NCBI GenBank assembly: GCA_022113835.1
Contig: JAILWY010000030.1
Span: 806,001 to 870,000, forward strand
DNA: 64,000 nt
Source of the DNA: Atopsyche davidsoni
Lineage: Eukaryota; Arthropoda; Insecta; Trichoptera; Hydrobiosidae
Direction: 5' to 3'
Part shown: positions 53,101-64,000 of the stretch, one piece after another
How the letters are laid out: every line of letters starts with the position of its first letter
Position numbering within the stretch: the stretch's first letter is position 1
Made by a program: the position numbers and the translations under genes
The notes under the pieces: generated by a model
Database searches by the model: none
Told to the model about the DNA's origin: nothing
Seen by the model: only the letters and a program-made list of their open reading frames with translations

Positions 53101-54139
53101 ATGATTGGGTTCACTTCCTTACACCGGGAAATGAAGGCCCTCACAACATCTTCACTTTTAACCTGAAATTCATATAGACTTATTTAATAAAAAAAACTTT
53201 ACATACACCTACTATAATATAATATTGTAAATATTTATACATATGTTTCTGTTATAATAATATTATTTTAAGCGTGTACAGCTTTACTTATATCATATTG
53301 TATTTACGATGACATGTGTCAAATAATTTGAAATAGAAATGATAATAAAAGTGTGTTAACACAATATGACTGACAGTATGATAGCTGATTTTATTGAACA
53401 TTACATAAATCATATTTAAAGAGCTTGGTTTTAATAGAGCAAACATCATTGCATCATATTTCCATAATTCATTATTTTTTTATGAAAATAATAACAATAT
53501 AGATGGAGTAGTTCCTCAAGGTTCCAAAAACTGTTGGTAAATTGTTTTATATTTTTATAATTGGATAACACAGATATTTTATTTTAAGATGTGATAATAT
53601 ATAATACTTATTATTAAATGTGAAAATATCACAGTGAACAGAAGAGAAAATATAAAACATGAAAATTGCATCATAGTGTGGTTTGGATTGGAGAATCAAA
53701 CGCTCTTAACTGATAATTTGATGTGTCAGAATACACCAACACTCTTTTGACGAAGTCTCTATCAGGTTTGCTCGAAGTTAAAATAATAAGGGAGGCTTTA
53801 TAACTAATTATATGTTAGGCATTTTTTTCCTTAAAATAAATGCCTTCTTATAACAATTCGTTATGTGTTTGATCAATAATTTGTTGTAAGCAATTATCCA
53901 GCGAAGTAAAATGACAACAAACGGAATAAAAACTCAATCAAATTAGTATAACGGCTGCGTACCTTCTTATTCCTGATTAAGTCTGCAAGCTTGGTAGCAC
54001 TCTGGAGCAGGAGGGGATCGGTGATCGGTGGAACTTTTCTAATTTTCCGGAACCTCCGGGGCCAGAACAGGGGGGCTGTTATGAAATTCACCCCGTATAG
54101 AACCACCCGGACCAGCCAGCGTAAAATTGTATGAATCAT
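50172..54139 (-). CDS. FAAH2-like amidase, paralogue D (complete, 524 aa)
   Basis: Complete seven-exon gene: 53963-54139, 52943-53162, 52278-52495, 51476-51745, 50993-51133, 50555-50824 and 50172-50450 (stop TGA). All introns are GT-AG with the phases of B and C; intron 6 is only 104 bases. I chose the ATG at 54139 (MIHTIL) because an upstream in-frame TTG is not a credible start and an AG lies seven bases before this ATG. A hydrophobic N-terminal segment precedes an RRFRKIRK basic stretch. Lys126 (GVPITVKES), Ser201 (GGSSGGE) and Ser225 (GSDIGGSLRLPA) are all present. The C-terminus (FGGWVPPPNP) resembles B more than C. This is the most upstream member of the array; its probable 5' leader exon is near 59.2 kb. 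Confidence 0.93.
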
Positions 54140-57100
54140 TTTGATCTTTAACAATAGAAAGTGAAAAACTATTTATAAATTACAGAAAATTAAAAAGAAT
54201 TTTATAACAAAATACTATTCACTATTTATTTTATATCAAATAACTGTCATTTATAAATTAACTGATATTTTTTGTCATTAATTTACAATACCATTTTGGC
54301 ATAAAAATCCCAAATAACATAACTATTAAATTTAGCACCTAGTTCTTAAAACCTTCAAATTATGGGCATAAGTATGCTAGCATGTATAATTTATTGAAAG
54401 TCTTCTCTTAATTAGTTTGAAGAAGCCTTTGAAAGGCGGAAGCGTTCACAAACAAAATCCCCTAAAATAGTTAGCCTTTTACAAAAGGTTGTAACGACCT
54501 AGGCATTAGACCTGAATATCTTAAGTTATGTTTGCATAATAGAACCATTCAGTAAAACTACCTAGAAGATTAAGATCATTTTTTTCTGGCGTGGTCGTTA
54601 TCTCTTAGACTTTTAGGTATTCATATTTGTTATTTGAGTTTAAATTATAAATAATCACAAGTCCGGAATGTGTACGAAATATCACAAGTAGAATATTATC
54701 ACAACGCGCGGACTCGATTCCCTTGGCTTATAATATGAATTCATAAATTCGTAAAATAAATCTGTCAGTAAGGCATCTAAGCTCTAATACTATGAGTATG
54801 ATAGTTTAGTCAAATATTTTAAAAGGCCGTAAGAGCAAGAGGCAAGTAAGCAAGCGATTAGAGGCAACTGCAGCAGTGCTCGAGTTGTTTCGTCTCTGTT
54901 ATTTACAGTGTCACAGTCAGGAAAATCGCAAATAGCCTGTAACATAGAGTTCTCTCTCCAAAACTTAAATGGCTCTATTCAGATGAATTCGGAGCTCACG
55001 GTGGATGAGCAAAAACGCAAAACCATGAAGCTATTAATTAAAAAAATTCTCTTTTATATACTAACTTGAAGCGTGGATTATTTTCGGCATCGATGCCATG
55101 CGATCGTCTATATAAAATTTTGTGTCAGCGTGTCGCTGCAGAAAGTCTTAACTTTTACAATTGATTTATTAATTCATAACAAAAAATATTATTAATTCAA
55201 CATCAAATTGTTTAAAATAACAACAACAAAAAAACTTACAACACAGTTTTATCTTTTTTGTAAAACCATTTTTTTGTAATGTCGATGCTATTGCAAAAGG
55301 TTACCTAAATAAAATTATTTAAAAAAAGCCTATTTTCTCTTACAAAAAGTCGATAACCTAAAATGAAAGCCTTAGTAGCATTCAACAATATAATCTATCT
55401 CTTCTTTTTGGCAAGGCATATATTAAATTATTTTTTAAAAATGTTGCATGTGCTTTATTACAGCAGGTAATTAAAATTGCAAAAAGCTCAAAGATCGCGC
55501 GGAGAACTTTGCCTCGTTATTTAAAGATTTAGTTTCCTTTAACAAATTGATAAAAACAAAGTAAAAATAGCAATCCTATGAATAGTCTATTAAAAATGAT
55601 ATCTCTTCTTAAAATGTGGACTTGAGTACGACGTCCATGAAATTATTACTTGGTAATAATAATAAACGAACGTGGTAATTTTGATTTCATCACGTCGTTA
55701 TTTTAATTAAAAAATATATATATTATTTAATAAAAAGTATGATAACAACGACTATATTAATAGCGCACAGTTGGAGGCTATTAGAGGCAAACACATGGCT
55801 TGTTACGTTTTTGGAATTTGTTTAGTGTATGCAGAGAAATCATCAGTGTATACAGAAAACTCACCCTTAGGGTGATTAATTTATGAGGTTTCTTCCCTGT
55901 GGACTTAATTAGACACCAATTGATACTTTTAAATAAAACAAGAAATCAAATCTTAACATCCATGTCTTTGAAATCGATCGTGGATCACAGCTGACCTCAT
56001 TGATTCTCATTGATAGACAAATTAAATTTGTAATACTTCATGCTACAAAAAGCCAAATAGGTAGGGGATTACGATCATTAAAGTCTGAAGAACCCTTGAA
56101 AAAAGAAAGCACTCTCATAAAAAATATCATAATCTCCTAGCCATTTGGTTATTTATATTCGCTGCTCAAGCAAACAATGAATTAAATAATTGATTAATCA
56201 CTAATCTATTGAATAACACCTGCAAATCTGTCAAGGTTTCAAGTAAAATTTCATAAGGTTGTATCATTTCAATCACCCGATTCTTCCTAATTGGCTTAAA
56301 TATATTTTGGTGTAGATACGTCATAGCCTAAGTACTATTTATAATAGTGGGTAAAATAAATTAAAACATGCCGTGTATATAATAAAAAAAATGTATAATT
56401 ACTCCGCGACGAGATAGTGGATTTGTAATATTGCCTTAAAAATTACTACAATACCGGATTTGAAACGTCATATATATAAAATCGAAGCTTGACGCGGCTA
56501 AACACTCAAGAATATAAGTCCATTAAATAAGGCCAATAAACTTGCAAATATTGAACATTTCTTAAGAACCTTCATATTATTTTTGCACCCAATATGTAAT
56601 ATGGATCATTCAATAATACCAGCTCTGGAAAAATGGCTAGAAGATTGCGGTAATTTTTTTCTGAAGAAGCCCTTGGATGGAGGACACTTTAACAAATAAA
56701 ATTGATCGTAATCTCCTAGTCACTTTGCTATTCATATTTGTCGTTATTTCATAATGGAAACAAAGTGTTCTACGTAGGTAATCTAAATCAGACGCTGAAA
56801 TTGATTATCACCAGGTGTTATTTTTATATCCAGGGAAAACACTGATAAAAATTATCACCGAACAATCGATAATATTTGAGTAATATCTAAAATATTTTAT
56901 TCTCGAGCTATCGAAATGTTCACATTGGGAAAAAAATATTATCATCAACAAAGAAAGTAACTAATTTTATATAAACAAAAAACTACAGGAAATCTGCTTC
57001 GTATTAGCAAATATAAAAAAAATAGGACTTGACTACATAAGGAAAAAGTTTTCTTATTAATTAAATTATCAAAGTGTTTTTAAAAAGAGTTAAATCAAAA

Positions 57101-59159
57101 TTTTAGTTTTACCTGAAAACACAAACCAAATTATTTGTTCATAAAGTATAATTTGTTTTACAGTGTTTAAAAATTATGTACGTATTTCATGAAATGGAAA
57201 AAACCTTTAAAAGTAAATAAATAGTAATGATACCACTAACTGCACAAAATATTAATTGAAAATTGTTGACCAAAAAAATATTTGTTATTTATATACACGA
57301 AATCAATTAATCAAACTTCTTAGGTATAAAATTTGCTCACAGGTTAATTGTATATTTTATTGTCTTTATGTTGCTGTTCGATGTAAGGTTGTATCAAAAG
57401 ATACCCGTGCAGTAAAATACAATGATTGTTAATGCGTAATTTTATGACAATGTTGATGAAATCATGTTATTATTATAAATAAGAAAATTGCTACAGTGTT
57501 TACAGTCCAAGTTCCGGGTGAGCAGATAACGTTACTTAGTAGTCGAATGAAATAAACGTGGGAAAACACAATAACAATCAGATTATTCAAATTGATCGTG
57601 CTATCGGTGGTTATCCTGCTAATTCCTCTGTATAACAAAAATAACTGTTTTATTTATATACGTGCAAATTATGTGTTTATGTTATATACCAAATACACAT
57701 CTTTGCCAATACAGGTTAATTAAATTAGTCAAAAGGGCCGAGGCATCATATGAGCTTGAGTTTCAACATTGAACCATATTTTTTCTACGAATTTATTATA
57801 TTATGTTTATTGTTATAGTCGAATTGCCTAAGTCAAAGGAATAACTATAAATATATTACAATATTATGTGTGGGAATAGTCATTTATTTTTTTACAGATC
57901 AAATTTTAGGTGAAGGTATTATAAACATCATAAAAGTCGATGGCTTTTTTAATGTTTTTTCGAATCGATCCACGGTGAGAAGACATTAAAACTGACTTAA
58001 TTTAAATGTGGAGCCTACAGCAACAAAAAGCAGGTAAGCAAGGGGTTGGATTCTAGGCCGACAGCGGCTGTGTCCAGTTTTTGCTTTTTGTATATACGAA
58101 ACTCCTTGCAAATCTTCACCAAGAAGAATATTTTACAGAATTTTTCTAAATTGATAATTCTTAATATTTTTCTGTTTATATGGCCGCACGCCACTGTATT
58201 TTAAACAAAATACATGTATTTTAAAATTATTAAAAGTGTGAGTACATAAATGTGGAATTCGGTAATGTCTAATTATTTTAAAACTGCGCTAAATCTCACG
58301 TCACAACACGATTTTATAACAAAGTAGGTTACGCCTTTGTCAGACGAAAGTTAAGCCTCCATAAATAAAAGTAAGTAGTCCGTATTGGCTCCAGTGGCGT
58401 GCAATCTATACAATGAAACACTGCATGCCTTAAGACACTTTGAAATTATATTATTTTTCATATCATAGCTACTATTTTAACGAAATTCTCACTCATCCGA
58501 CAACATAACTGTAGTATTAATATTTTTGTAAATTAAACAACCTATGTAATTTCTTTTTTAAATTGAATGAATTTTATTGACTTTCAAATATACTAAGTTT
58601 TTGATTTTCATATATAAATAAAAAAATCAATAGTTACCTTAGTGAGCCATAAGGGATATATTTTTATTTTAACATTACTATAATACACATCATACAAAAG
58701 CAATACTTATACGAGTTCTAATATAAGGAATATTAAGTGCGTTAAATTATTTTAATTTAAATGTTAAAACTAATATTTACTGGAATTGATACAAAACCGT
58801 TTGAATTCACAAAACCGCATTGCATTTCTTGTGATATCCCAAAATACGACATCAGTGCGTGACGATTCGGTAAATCGAAAGAAAGAAGAGTGTTTGCACG
58901 TTAGGGACTTTCTGTAAATACACGTGCACTACTAAATTGTTTCATAAATCAGGTTAACTTTAACCACAATGCTTGTGCTTTACATAACAAACTAAAAAGC
59001 GGGGTATAACAACACTATAACATAAATAAACCATACCTCACTTAGGTCCACGACTGCATGAGAAAGCAAGATTCTACAGACGTGTCATTACAGTTATGTT
59101 CATAAGTTTATTTTAATGCAAGTTTTTTTTTAGTAGATGTTGTTTGAAATTCAGCTTAC
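54140..59159. other. Region upstream of paralogue D
   Basis: AT-rich, with the diverged repeat family at 54.4-56.8 kb. If the leader exon at 59160 is real, this whole stretch is a 5-kb leader intron. Confidence 0.45.
56077..56752 (+). repeat. Diverged repeat family between D and the chitinase
   Basis: Copies at about 56077-56170 and 56636-56752 share TCTGAAGAA(C/G)CCCTTG, then ATCTCCTAG(C/T)CA and TATTCATATTTGT-like sequence. Weaker relatives lie at about 54418-54478 (GAAGAAGCCTTTGAAAGGCG) and 54562-54640 (CTAGAAGATTAAGATCATTT). All are in the same orientation. Family unknown. Confidence 0.5.
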
Positions 59160-59295
59160 CTCGGTTATATTAAAGTAAATATTAATGCAGTTTCATTCAT
59201 AAGCACTTCACTGACCGCAGAATGCACAGGAACGTCTGTTTGCCACGATAGTACGCGATGGACTGCCGACCGAGTCCAAGACCACAGTATCTGGT
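59160..59295 (-). other. Candidate 5' leader exon and promoter of paralogue D
   Basis: On the minus strand a good donor, ACCGAG|GTAAGC, ends at 59160 and lies 5 kb upstream of the acceptor that precedes the D start codon. Within about 140 bases upstream are an initiator-like GTCAGTG (near 59209) and a TATA-like GTATAC (59321-59326). The stretch is less AT-rich than its surroundings. Start site and use are inferred only. Confidence 0.4.
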
Positions 59296-59425
59296 ATCAA
59301 GCATCAACACAACGGGGCTTGTATACTCGCTTCAAAAATAACGGGACAAACGACCGTGTTTAAATATACAATTATTCAATTAATTATGTGTTGATTTTAT
59401 ACTATGACATATGTGTATTATACAT

Positions 59426-59589
59426 ACTAATATGATTAGGCATATTTTTTCGCATATTGAAAATGATTCAAAGAAACTCTCAGAAAAATATCATCGTGAC
59501 TTGTGTAGGATCCTACTACGGTGGTATTTTTTTAAAAGTTTCTTTGAATCATTTTCAATATGCGAAAAAATATGCCTAATCATATTAGT
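59426..59589. repeat. Near-palindrome built from the same SINE tail
   Basis: Arms 59426-59478 and 59537-59589 pair almost perfectly (ACTAATATGATTAGGCATAT at the outer end), centred on GTAGGATCCTAC. The inner left part reads CAGAAAAATATCATCGTGAC, matching the tail of the insertion at 9648-9981. This suggests two head-to-head copies of one element. The short frames here are repeat translations, not genes. Confidence 0.7.
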
Positions 59590-62500
59590 GTGTAATCATA
59601 TTAGTAAAACGCATTTGATTGATGTTCAATCCACAAAATAGACATATATGTATAATACATACTAAATCGTGAATATACCAATTGGTTGAAAATATATATG
59701 ATATGAAATAGTATATGATTTTTAGAGTGTTTACTGAGTCAATAGTGAAATATGTTGTTTCTTAGCATGTTACGATAGAAAAAAAATTATGATTTTTAAA
59801 GCGATTTTTCCTATTAGTTTTGATCGTAGTACGCACGTGGTTTTCTCAGTCTACCTTGAACGAGACCGAAGCCTTTTTTTTTTCAATGATATTCATGGAG
59901 AGAATTCCGGTTCAGATAAATCAAATGATGATTACAAACTGTTTGTCTCCAGTATAGTCTGTCGATTTCTAATGGACGAAACGTGACATGAAAACCGTAA
60001 TCATCTCTTTTCTAAAAATCCTATTGAAATTTCAGTACATTTTCGGCACGAATAATTTAAGAATGACTATTAATTTTAAACATCATTATTACAATTAATC
60101 CTATGAATTTTTTTATTATTATAATACAAAGACTTTTAAAATTTACTATATATATTTTTTTCATGTTTCGAATTTTGCATGAAGGTTCTTATATTAATTA
60201 TATTATAAAAATTTCAAGAAAATAGAAAACATCCTTTCCGGATTTTTTTAGTTAATCTCTTGAATATTTTATATTATTATTTTAGTGTCAGTGCCGATGA
60301 ATCCACATTGATTATTTTGTTTCCACGTGTGAAGCTTTATTTAATTATATTTTACCGTCTAAATTATGTTTTATTTTTCTGTGACTTCTTCAGTATATTT
60401 ATCCACAAAATTTTAGCTTAAAAAAAATACATACCTACATATTATTATTCCTGGTGATGCTTAAAGTTATCATCTTGAATAGATACTCAGGAATTATATA
60501 CCAAGATGGGGGCAACAAATAAGTTTATTTATTATTTGTTTAGTTTGAAATGCTTGAGTTTTATTTTCTGCGGTTAGCACACATTTTTTTATTTAGAATT
60601 TTGTTATGGCTCTGCAGTGTGAAGATAACCTATAAACAAAACACCAATAATATTATTTGACACATACGAAAATCACAAATAACTTATTAGTGACGACCTC
60701 CATCGATTTATTTTCGTAATCGACTTAATTCGAGTAAACCATTAAAAAAATATTCAATAGAATGTTTACTATTTTTGACGGTGTGCTAAAAATATTTTTT
60801 TTTTTGATACTTCTACATATTTATTTGGGAAGCTTCATAAACTGGTTATTTTTTTATTTCATATTAACTATCCGATATCAGTGCTTTAATTATCCGAATT
60901 CCTATTTTAGTCACCTATACCTATTATCTTCTAGTTCCATAACACTTGATTATTTGAGCTTTCAAATATTTATTGTATGATTTTATATCAAATTACCTCC
61001 ACTATCGGAAAATAAATATAGATAAGATATTCTAAACCATCACACATTGCATTCAAGTAATAATTTATCACTTTAGTATTTCTTAAGTACTGTCGAATAA
61101 GTGGATCAATCGATTAATCGTGTACTCGATTGTGCGCATCATTATAATATGTACATCCCGAGTGATAGTGATATCACTTAAAATTTACAGTTTATGGTCG
61201 GAACATCTGTTTACCAAGTTCAAGGTACAGTTAAATAGGCAATAAATAACCTTAGATAATACACTTACAAAGATAAGCTCACTTCATTCACCACGCACAG
61301 TGGCCTTGTTTTTCAGACATTCGATAAAATTTTGACACACGAATGACATTAGGTTTATTATATAAATACATTTTCAACGTGTTTATAAAGAAATAAAAGT
61401 ATCACGGAATGTTTCTAAAAGGTAAAAAAAACCACAGTTCATGGATTATTCAAGTTACGTGTCAATTATAGAACAATGTATTTTATAATCATTAGTCGGT
61501 AATTATGTTGTCACGGAGGTAAGCACTTTTAGTAGGAAATGCAGAAACACCACGTAGTTGGCGGATTCATTATTGTTCCAATGCAGTTATTGCGTAGCAG
61601 CTGCTCATGCTAAACGTGCACTCAGTAGCAAAATGGCCCGGCGTTGCATGGAGAGGAGCACGCGTGGTGTTGCGCGATGAACGAGGAGAGCAAGGGAAGG
61701 GCACAGTAGATTTATTCATGAAAATAATCGACTAGCCGAATAGCTTTATTATAAGATTTAACTCTTTAACTAAATAATTTGGTGTATGTAATAAAATAAA
61801 ATATGATCATTTAGTAGTATAATTTATTTTTAAATAGTTTTATCGAAAACCCATCATCTAGCATTCAATAAAAAATATATTATTATAAATGTATGCAAAT
61901 ACCAAAACAATTTTAAAAAAATATTTATATACTGCCATCTGTGTTTCAATAGGTTAACTATTTGAACGTTGCTTTCAATTTTCACCAACAGAGCGATTAA
62001 GCTTGGAAAAATGAAGTCAAAATAACAATGAATTTTTCACGGGAATGAAACCAGTCACCAAAAAAATAAAATATGTGGAAAAATCACTAGTTATTTTATA
62101 AAAAATATAAATATTTTTTTATTAATTAGTATATATGTATTATAAAATGAGTTTCGATGGTCTAATTATTCACTTGTGTCTGCGTGAAAAAAAAAAAACA
62201 AATCCATTATCATAAAAATATATTTTTAGTATTTTATCAAAAAAATACATTCATCAACTTAACTTACGCATAATTGTATTTTTACATTTTATACACACTT
62301 ACGTGTTTGATTGGGTGTATTTTGGATTTTGTTCATAAAACTACTTTCAACGTGATAATGTTAAATGATGCACACCAGTGAATGATTTTAAATAAAATTG
62401 TATTAATTGATAATAACTACGAAAAGTATTTTCCATCTTAAGACAAATTCGAAGAATTTTTAAATTAAATAGATAGTGAGCACTTAACCTTATCTATAAA

Positions 62501-62625
62501 AAACATATTTTCAAGTTGATATGTGCTTATATTTTCAACAATTGCTACTGATATGTATTAAAACCTGTAAATAAGATAATGCTATCAAGAATGGCAGGGA
62601 GAATGGATTAATGCTCGGTTTCCAA
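59590..62625. other. Upstream region shared between paralogue D and the chitinase
   Basis: D reads left and the chitinase right, so this 3 kb separates divergent promoters. A short CpG-containing block at 61630-61705 (ATGGCCCGGCGTTGCATGG) is the only compositional outlier. No coding gene seen. Confidence 0.4.
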
Positions 62626-62630
62626 TCAGT
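62626..62630 (+). promoter_or_regulatory. Candidate initiator of the chitinase gene
   Basis: TCAGT within CCAATCAGTTC matches the arthropod initiator consensus and lies about 40 bases before the ATG. No convincing TATA box is at -30. An AG (TTATCAG) just before the ATG leaves open an alternative in which the leader is spliced. Confidence 0.35.
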
Positions 62631-62667
62631 TCAATATTAAAAGCAGAACGAAAGAGAAGTTATCAGA

Positions 62668-64000
62668 ATGGGGAGTAAAATGTATTTTCCGTTGTTTTGT
62701 GTATTTCTCTTCGTTGCTAGTGTGCTGAGTGTAGCGGAAGCCGAGGAATGTAAAACTGGTAAATATATGGTTTTATTTTACAAATAAATATACCTGAATG
62801 CTTAACCCTTCTACACACATCACGACTCAAATGATTTGCGATCAGCCAACAGCTTCCTACTTTGCGTTGTTTACTCATGTAAAACCATAAAAAAAACACC
62901 CAAAAAGGGCTGCAAATCGGTCAGTTGTGTCGCTGCGTGTGTAGACTTATATATAACAAATTATTTTACTTGTTTTTGATTACGTAAGGCTTATAATTGA
63001 CAGATAAGAAATTACTCTAAACATTGTGTCATTTTGAATTCGATTCGTGTTTGCAGATAAAGTAGTGTTTTGCTACTTCGCCAGCTGGGCGACGTACCGC
63101 CACAAGTTTGGTAAGTACAATGTGGAGGACATTGATCCTTCTCTCTGCACCCACGCAGTCTACGGCTTTGCTGGCCTGAACATCGATGGCCAGATCTTCT
63201 CCCTGGACCCTGCCAACGACCTCCCGGAGAGGGGAGGCCTGCAGCAGTACTATTACTTCGTCCACCTCAGGGAGAAAAACCCTTGCCTGAAGACGCTTCT
63301 GTCTATCGGGGGGTGGAATGAGGGGTCGGAAAAATATTCCATAGTAAGTAAAATCTTAAAAATATATCAAAATAAATTTATAAATCATATAATAGTTAAA
63401 ATGTCTTAATGAAAGACATATAAGATGTTTCGAAAATCAGAGAACTTGGAGAAATGTAGAAAAACGCAAAGGAATAAATAGGTAGATAAGCAGTATGAAA
63501 CATTTGAAACCTAGGATCTGAGAGAGTTTTCTCTTAAAAGGTTTTTCTTCTGTTTGAACCTTGAGATAAAATATTTTTCCACTTATGGTTGGTGTATAAT
63601 TGTGCCAGCCACTTGACAACGAGTCTTGATTCTTTCTCAACACTGCAAGTCTGTATTTTGAAAAGATCAAACGATTTAAAAAATCCTTTTTTAGATTATA
63701 TATTAAATTAGTGCTCTTGTAGTTATATTTATGATATGGAAGGTTACATATTATATTTAAAAAATCAGGTATTTCGGTGTTTAAATTGCGTTATTTTTCA
63801 GATGGCAGAAACTCCAGAGACTAGGGCCAGATTTATAGATCATCTTCTGAGGTTTATAGTGTACTATGGATTTGATGGAATCGATATTGATTGGGAGTAC
63901 CCTGCACAGGTAAAAATAATCCATTTAATATACTCTGATTGATTTGTGACTTATTTATGACTCACAAGTAAAATGTGTTTCAGAGGGGAGGAATCGCGAT
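62668..64000 (+). CDS. Secreted GH18 chitinase, 5' part (continues past the right edge)
   Basis: Glycoside hydrolase family 18 enzyme, which cleaves beta-1,4-linked N-acetylglucosamine polymers such as cuticle or gut-lining chitin. Exons: 62668-62758, 63057-63343, 63802-63909 and 63984-64000 (partial), all with GT-AG borders. Residues 1-25 form a signal peptide (hydrophobic core then VAEA|EE); a second in-frame ATG at 62680 could serve instead. Residues 33-68 match the first barrel strand region (YFASW...CTHAVYGF). KTLLSIGGW (109-117) and [11 protein letters not shown] (150-160) are the two classical GH18 blocks, with catalytic Glu158 and Asp151/154/156 present, so it is an active-type enzyme rather than an IDGF-like lectin. 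Exon 4 opens RGGI, as expected after the WEYP block. Later domains and chitinase subgroup cannot be judged. It is the only clear plus-strand gene. Confidence 0.92.
62811..62944. mobile_element. MITE-like element in chitinase intron 1
   Basis: Ends CTACACACATCACGAC and (reversed) CTACACACGCAGCGAC agree at 16 of the first 20 positions. It resembles the hairpin at 7182-7260 in its GACACAACTGACCG-type inner sequence. It lies wholly within the intron and leaves splice sites intact. Confidence 0.45.

Noticed and set aside
53894..54154. Paralogue D start at an upstream TTG
   Set aside because: Non-ATG start not credible here; the ATG at 54139 matches paralogue length and follows an acceptor.
1..64000. 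CRISPR arrays, operons, ribosome binding sites, bacterial insertion sequences
   Set aside because: None seen; spliced genes and repeat types show the DNA is eukaryotic.

Overview
The window is eukaryotic nuclear DNA from an insect; a lepidopteran is my best guess, but nothing in the sequence proves the order. It is strongly AT-rich, its genes are split by GT-AG introns of about 0.1-1.7 kb, transposon debris is dense, and the protein families fit: a GH18 chitinase and a run of fatty-acid amide hydrolase 2-like (FAAH2-like) paralogues.

Four FAAH2-like genes lie head-to-tail on the minus strand: A (1-3427, running off the left edge), B (23090-26058), C (40079-44475) and D (50172-54139). B, C and D are complete seven-exon genes of 524, 530 and 524 residues with identical intron positions and phases (0,1,0,0,0,0). 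All four keep the amidase-signature catalytic Lys, cis-Ser and nucleophilic Ser at residues 126, 201 and 225, and an N-terminal hydrophobic anchor. Each ATG lies a few bases after a splice acceptor, so each gene should have a 5' non-coding (or, for A, possibly coding) exon further upstream. Candidates are given at 13962, 21829/22154, 37566, 45420 and 59160. C has a probable GC-AG intron.

At the right edge a plus-strand secreted GH18 chitinase begins (62668-64000). Three full exons and the start of a fourth are present, including the [11 protein letters not shown] active-site motif.

The spaces between genes (3.4-23.1, 26.1-40.1, 44.5-50.2 and 54.1-62.7 kb) hold no further convincing gene. They contain GC-rich islands that stand out from the AT-rich surroundings (about 4.2, 5.9, 10.2, 14.1, 15.0 and 37.7 kb) and many mobile-element remains. 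The clearest is a 2.2-kb hAT-like DNA transposon at 29866-32066 with 14-bp perfect terminal inverted repeats, an 8-bp target duplication and a decayed transposase. There is also a tRNA-related element nested in a LINE reverse-transcriptase remnant with a 12-bp target duplication (9636-9993), a tRNA-derived SINE head (47751-47830), small MITE-like hairpins (7182-7260, 62811-62944), and several long inverted repeats (19684-20946, 40417-40634, 59426-59589).

Functionally, the array is a set of membrane-anchored serine hydrolases expected to act on fatty-acid amides or related lipids. Paralogue divergence suggests they have specialised, but substrates cannot be read from the sequence.
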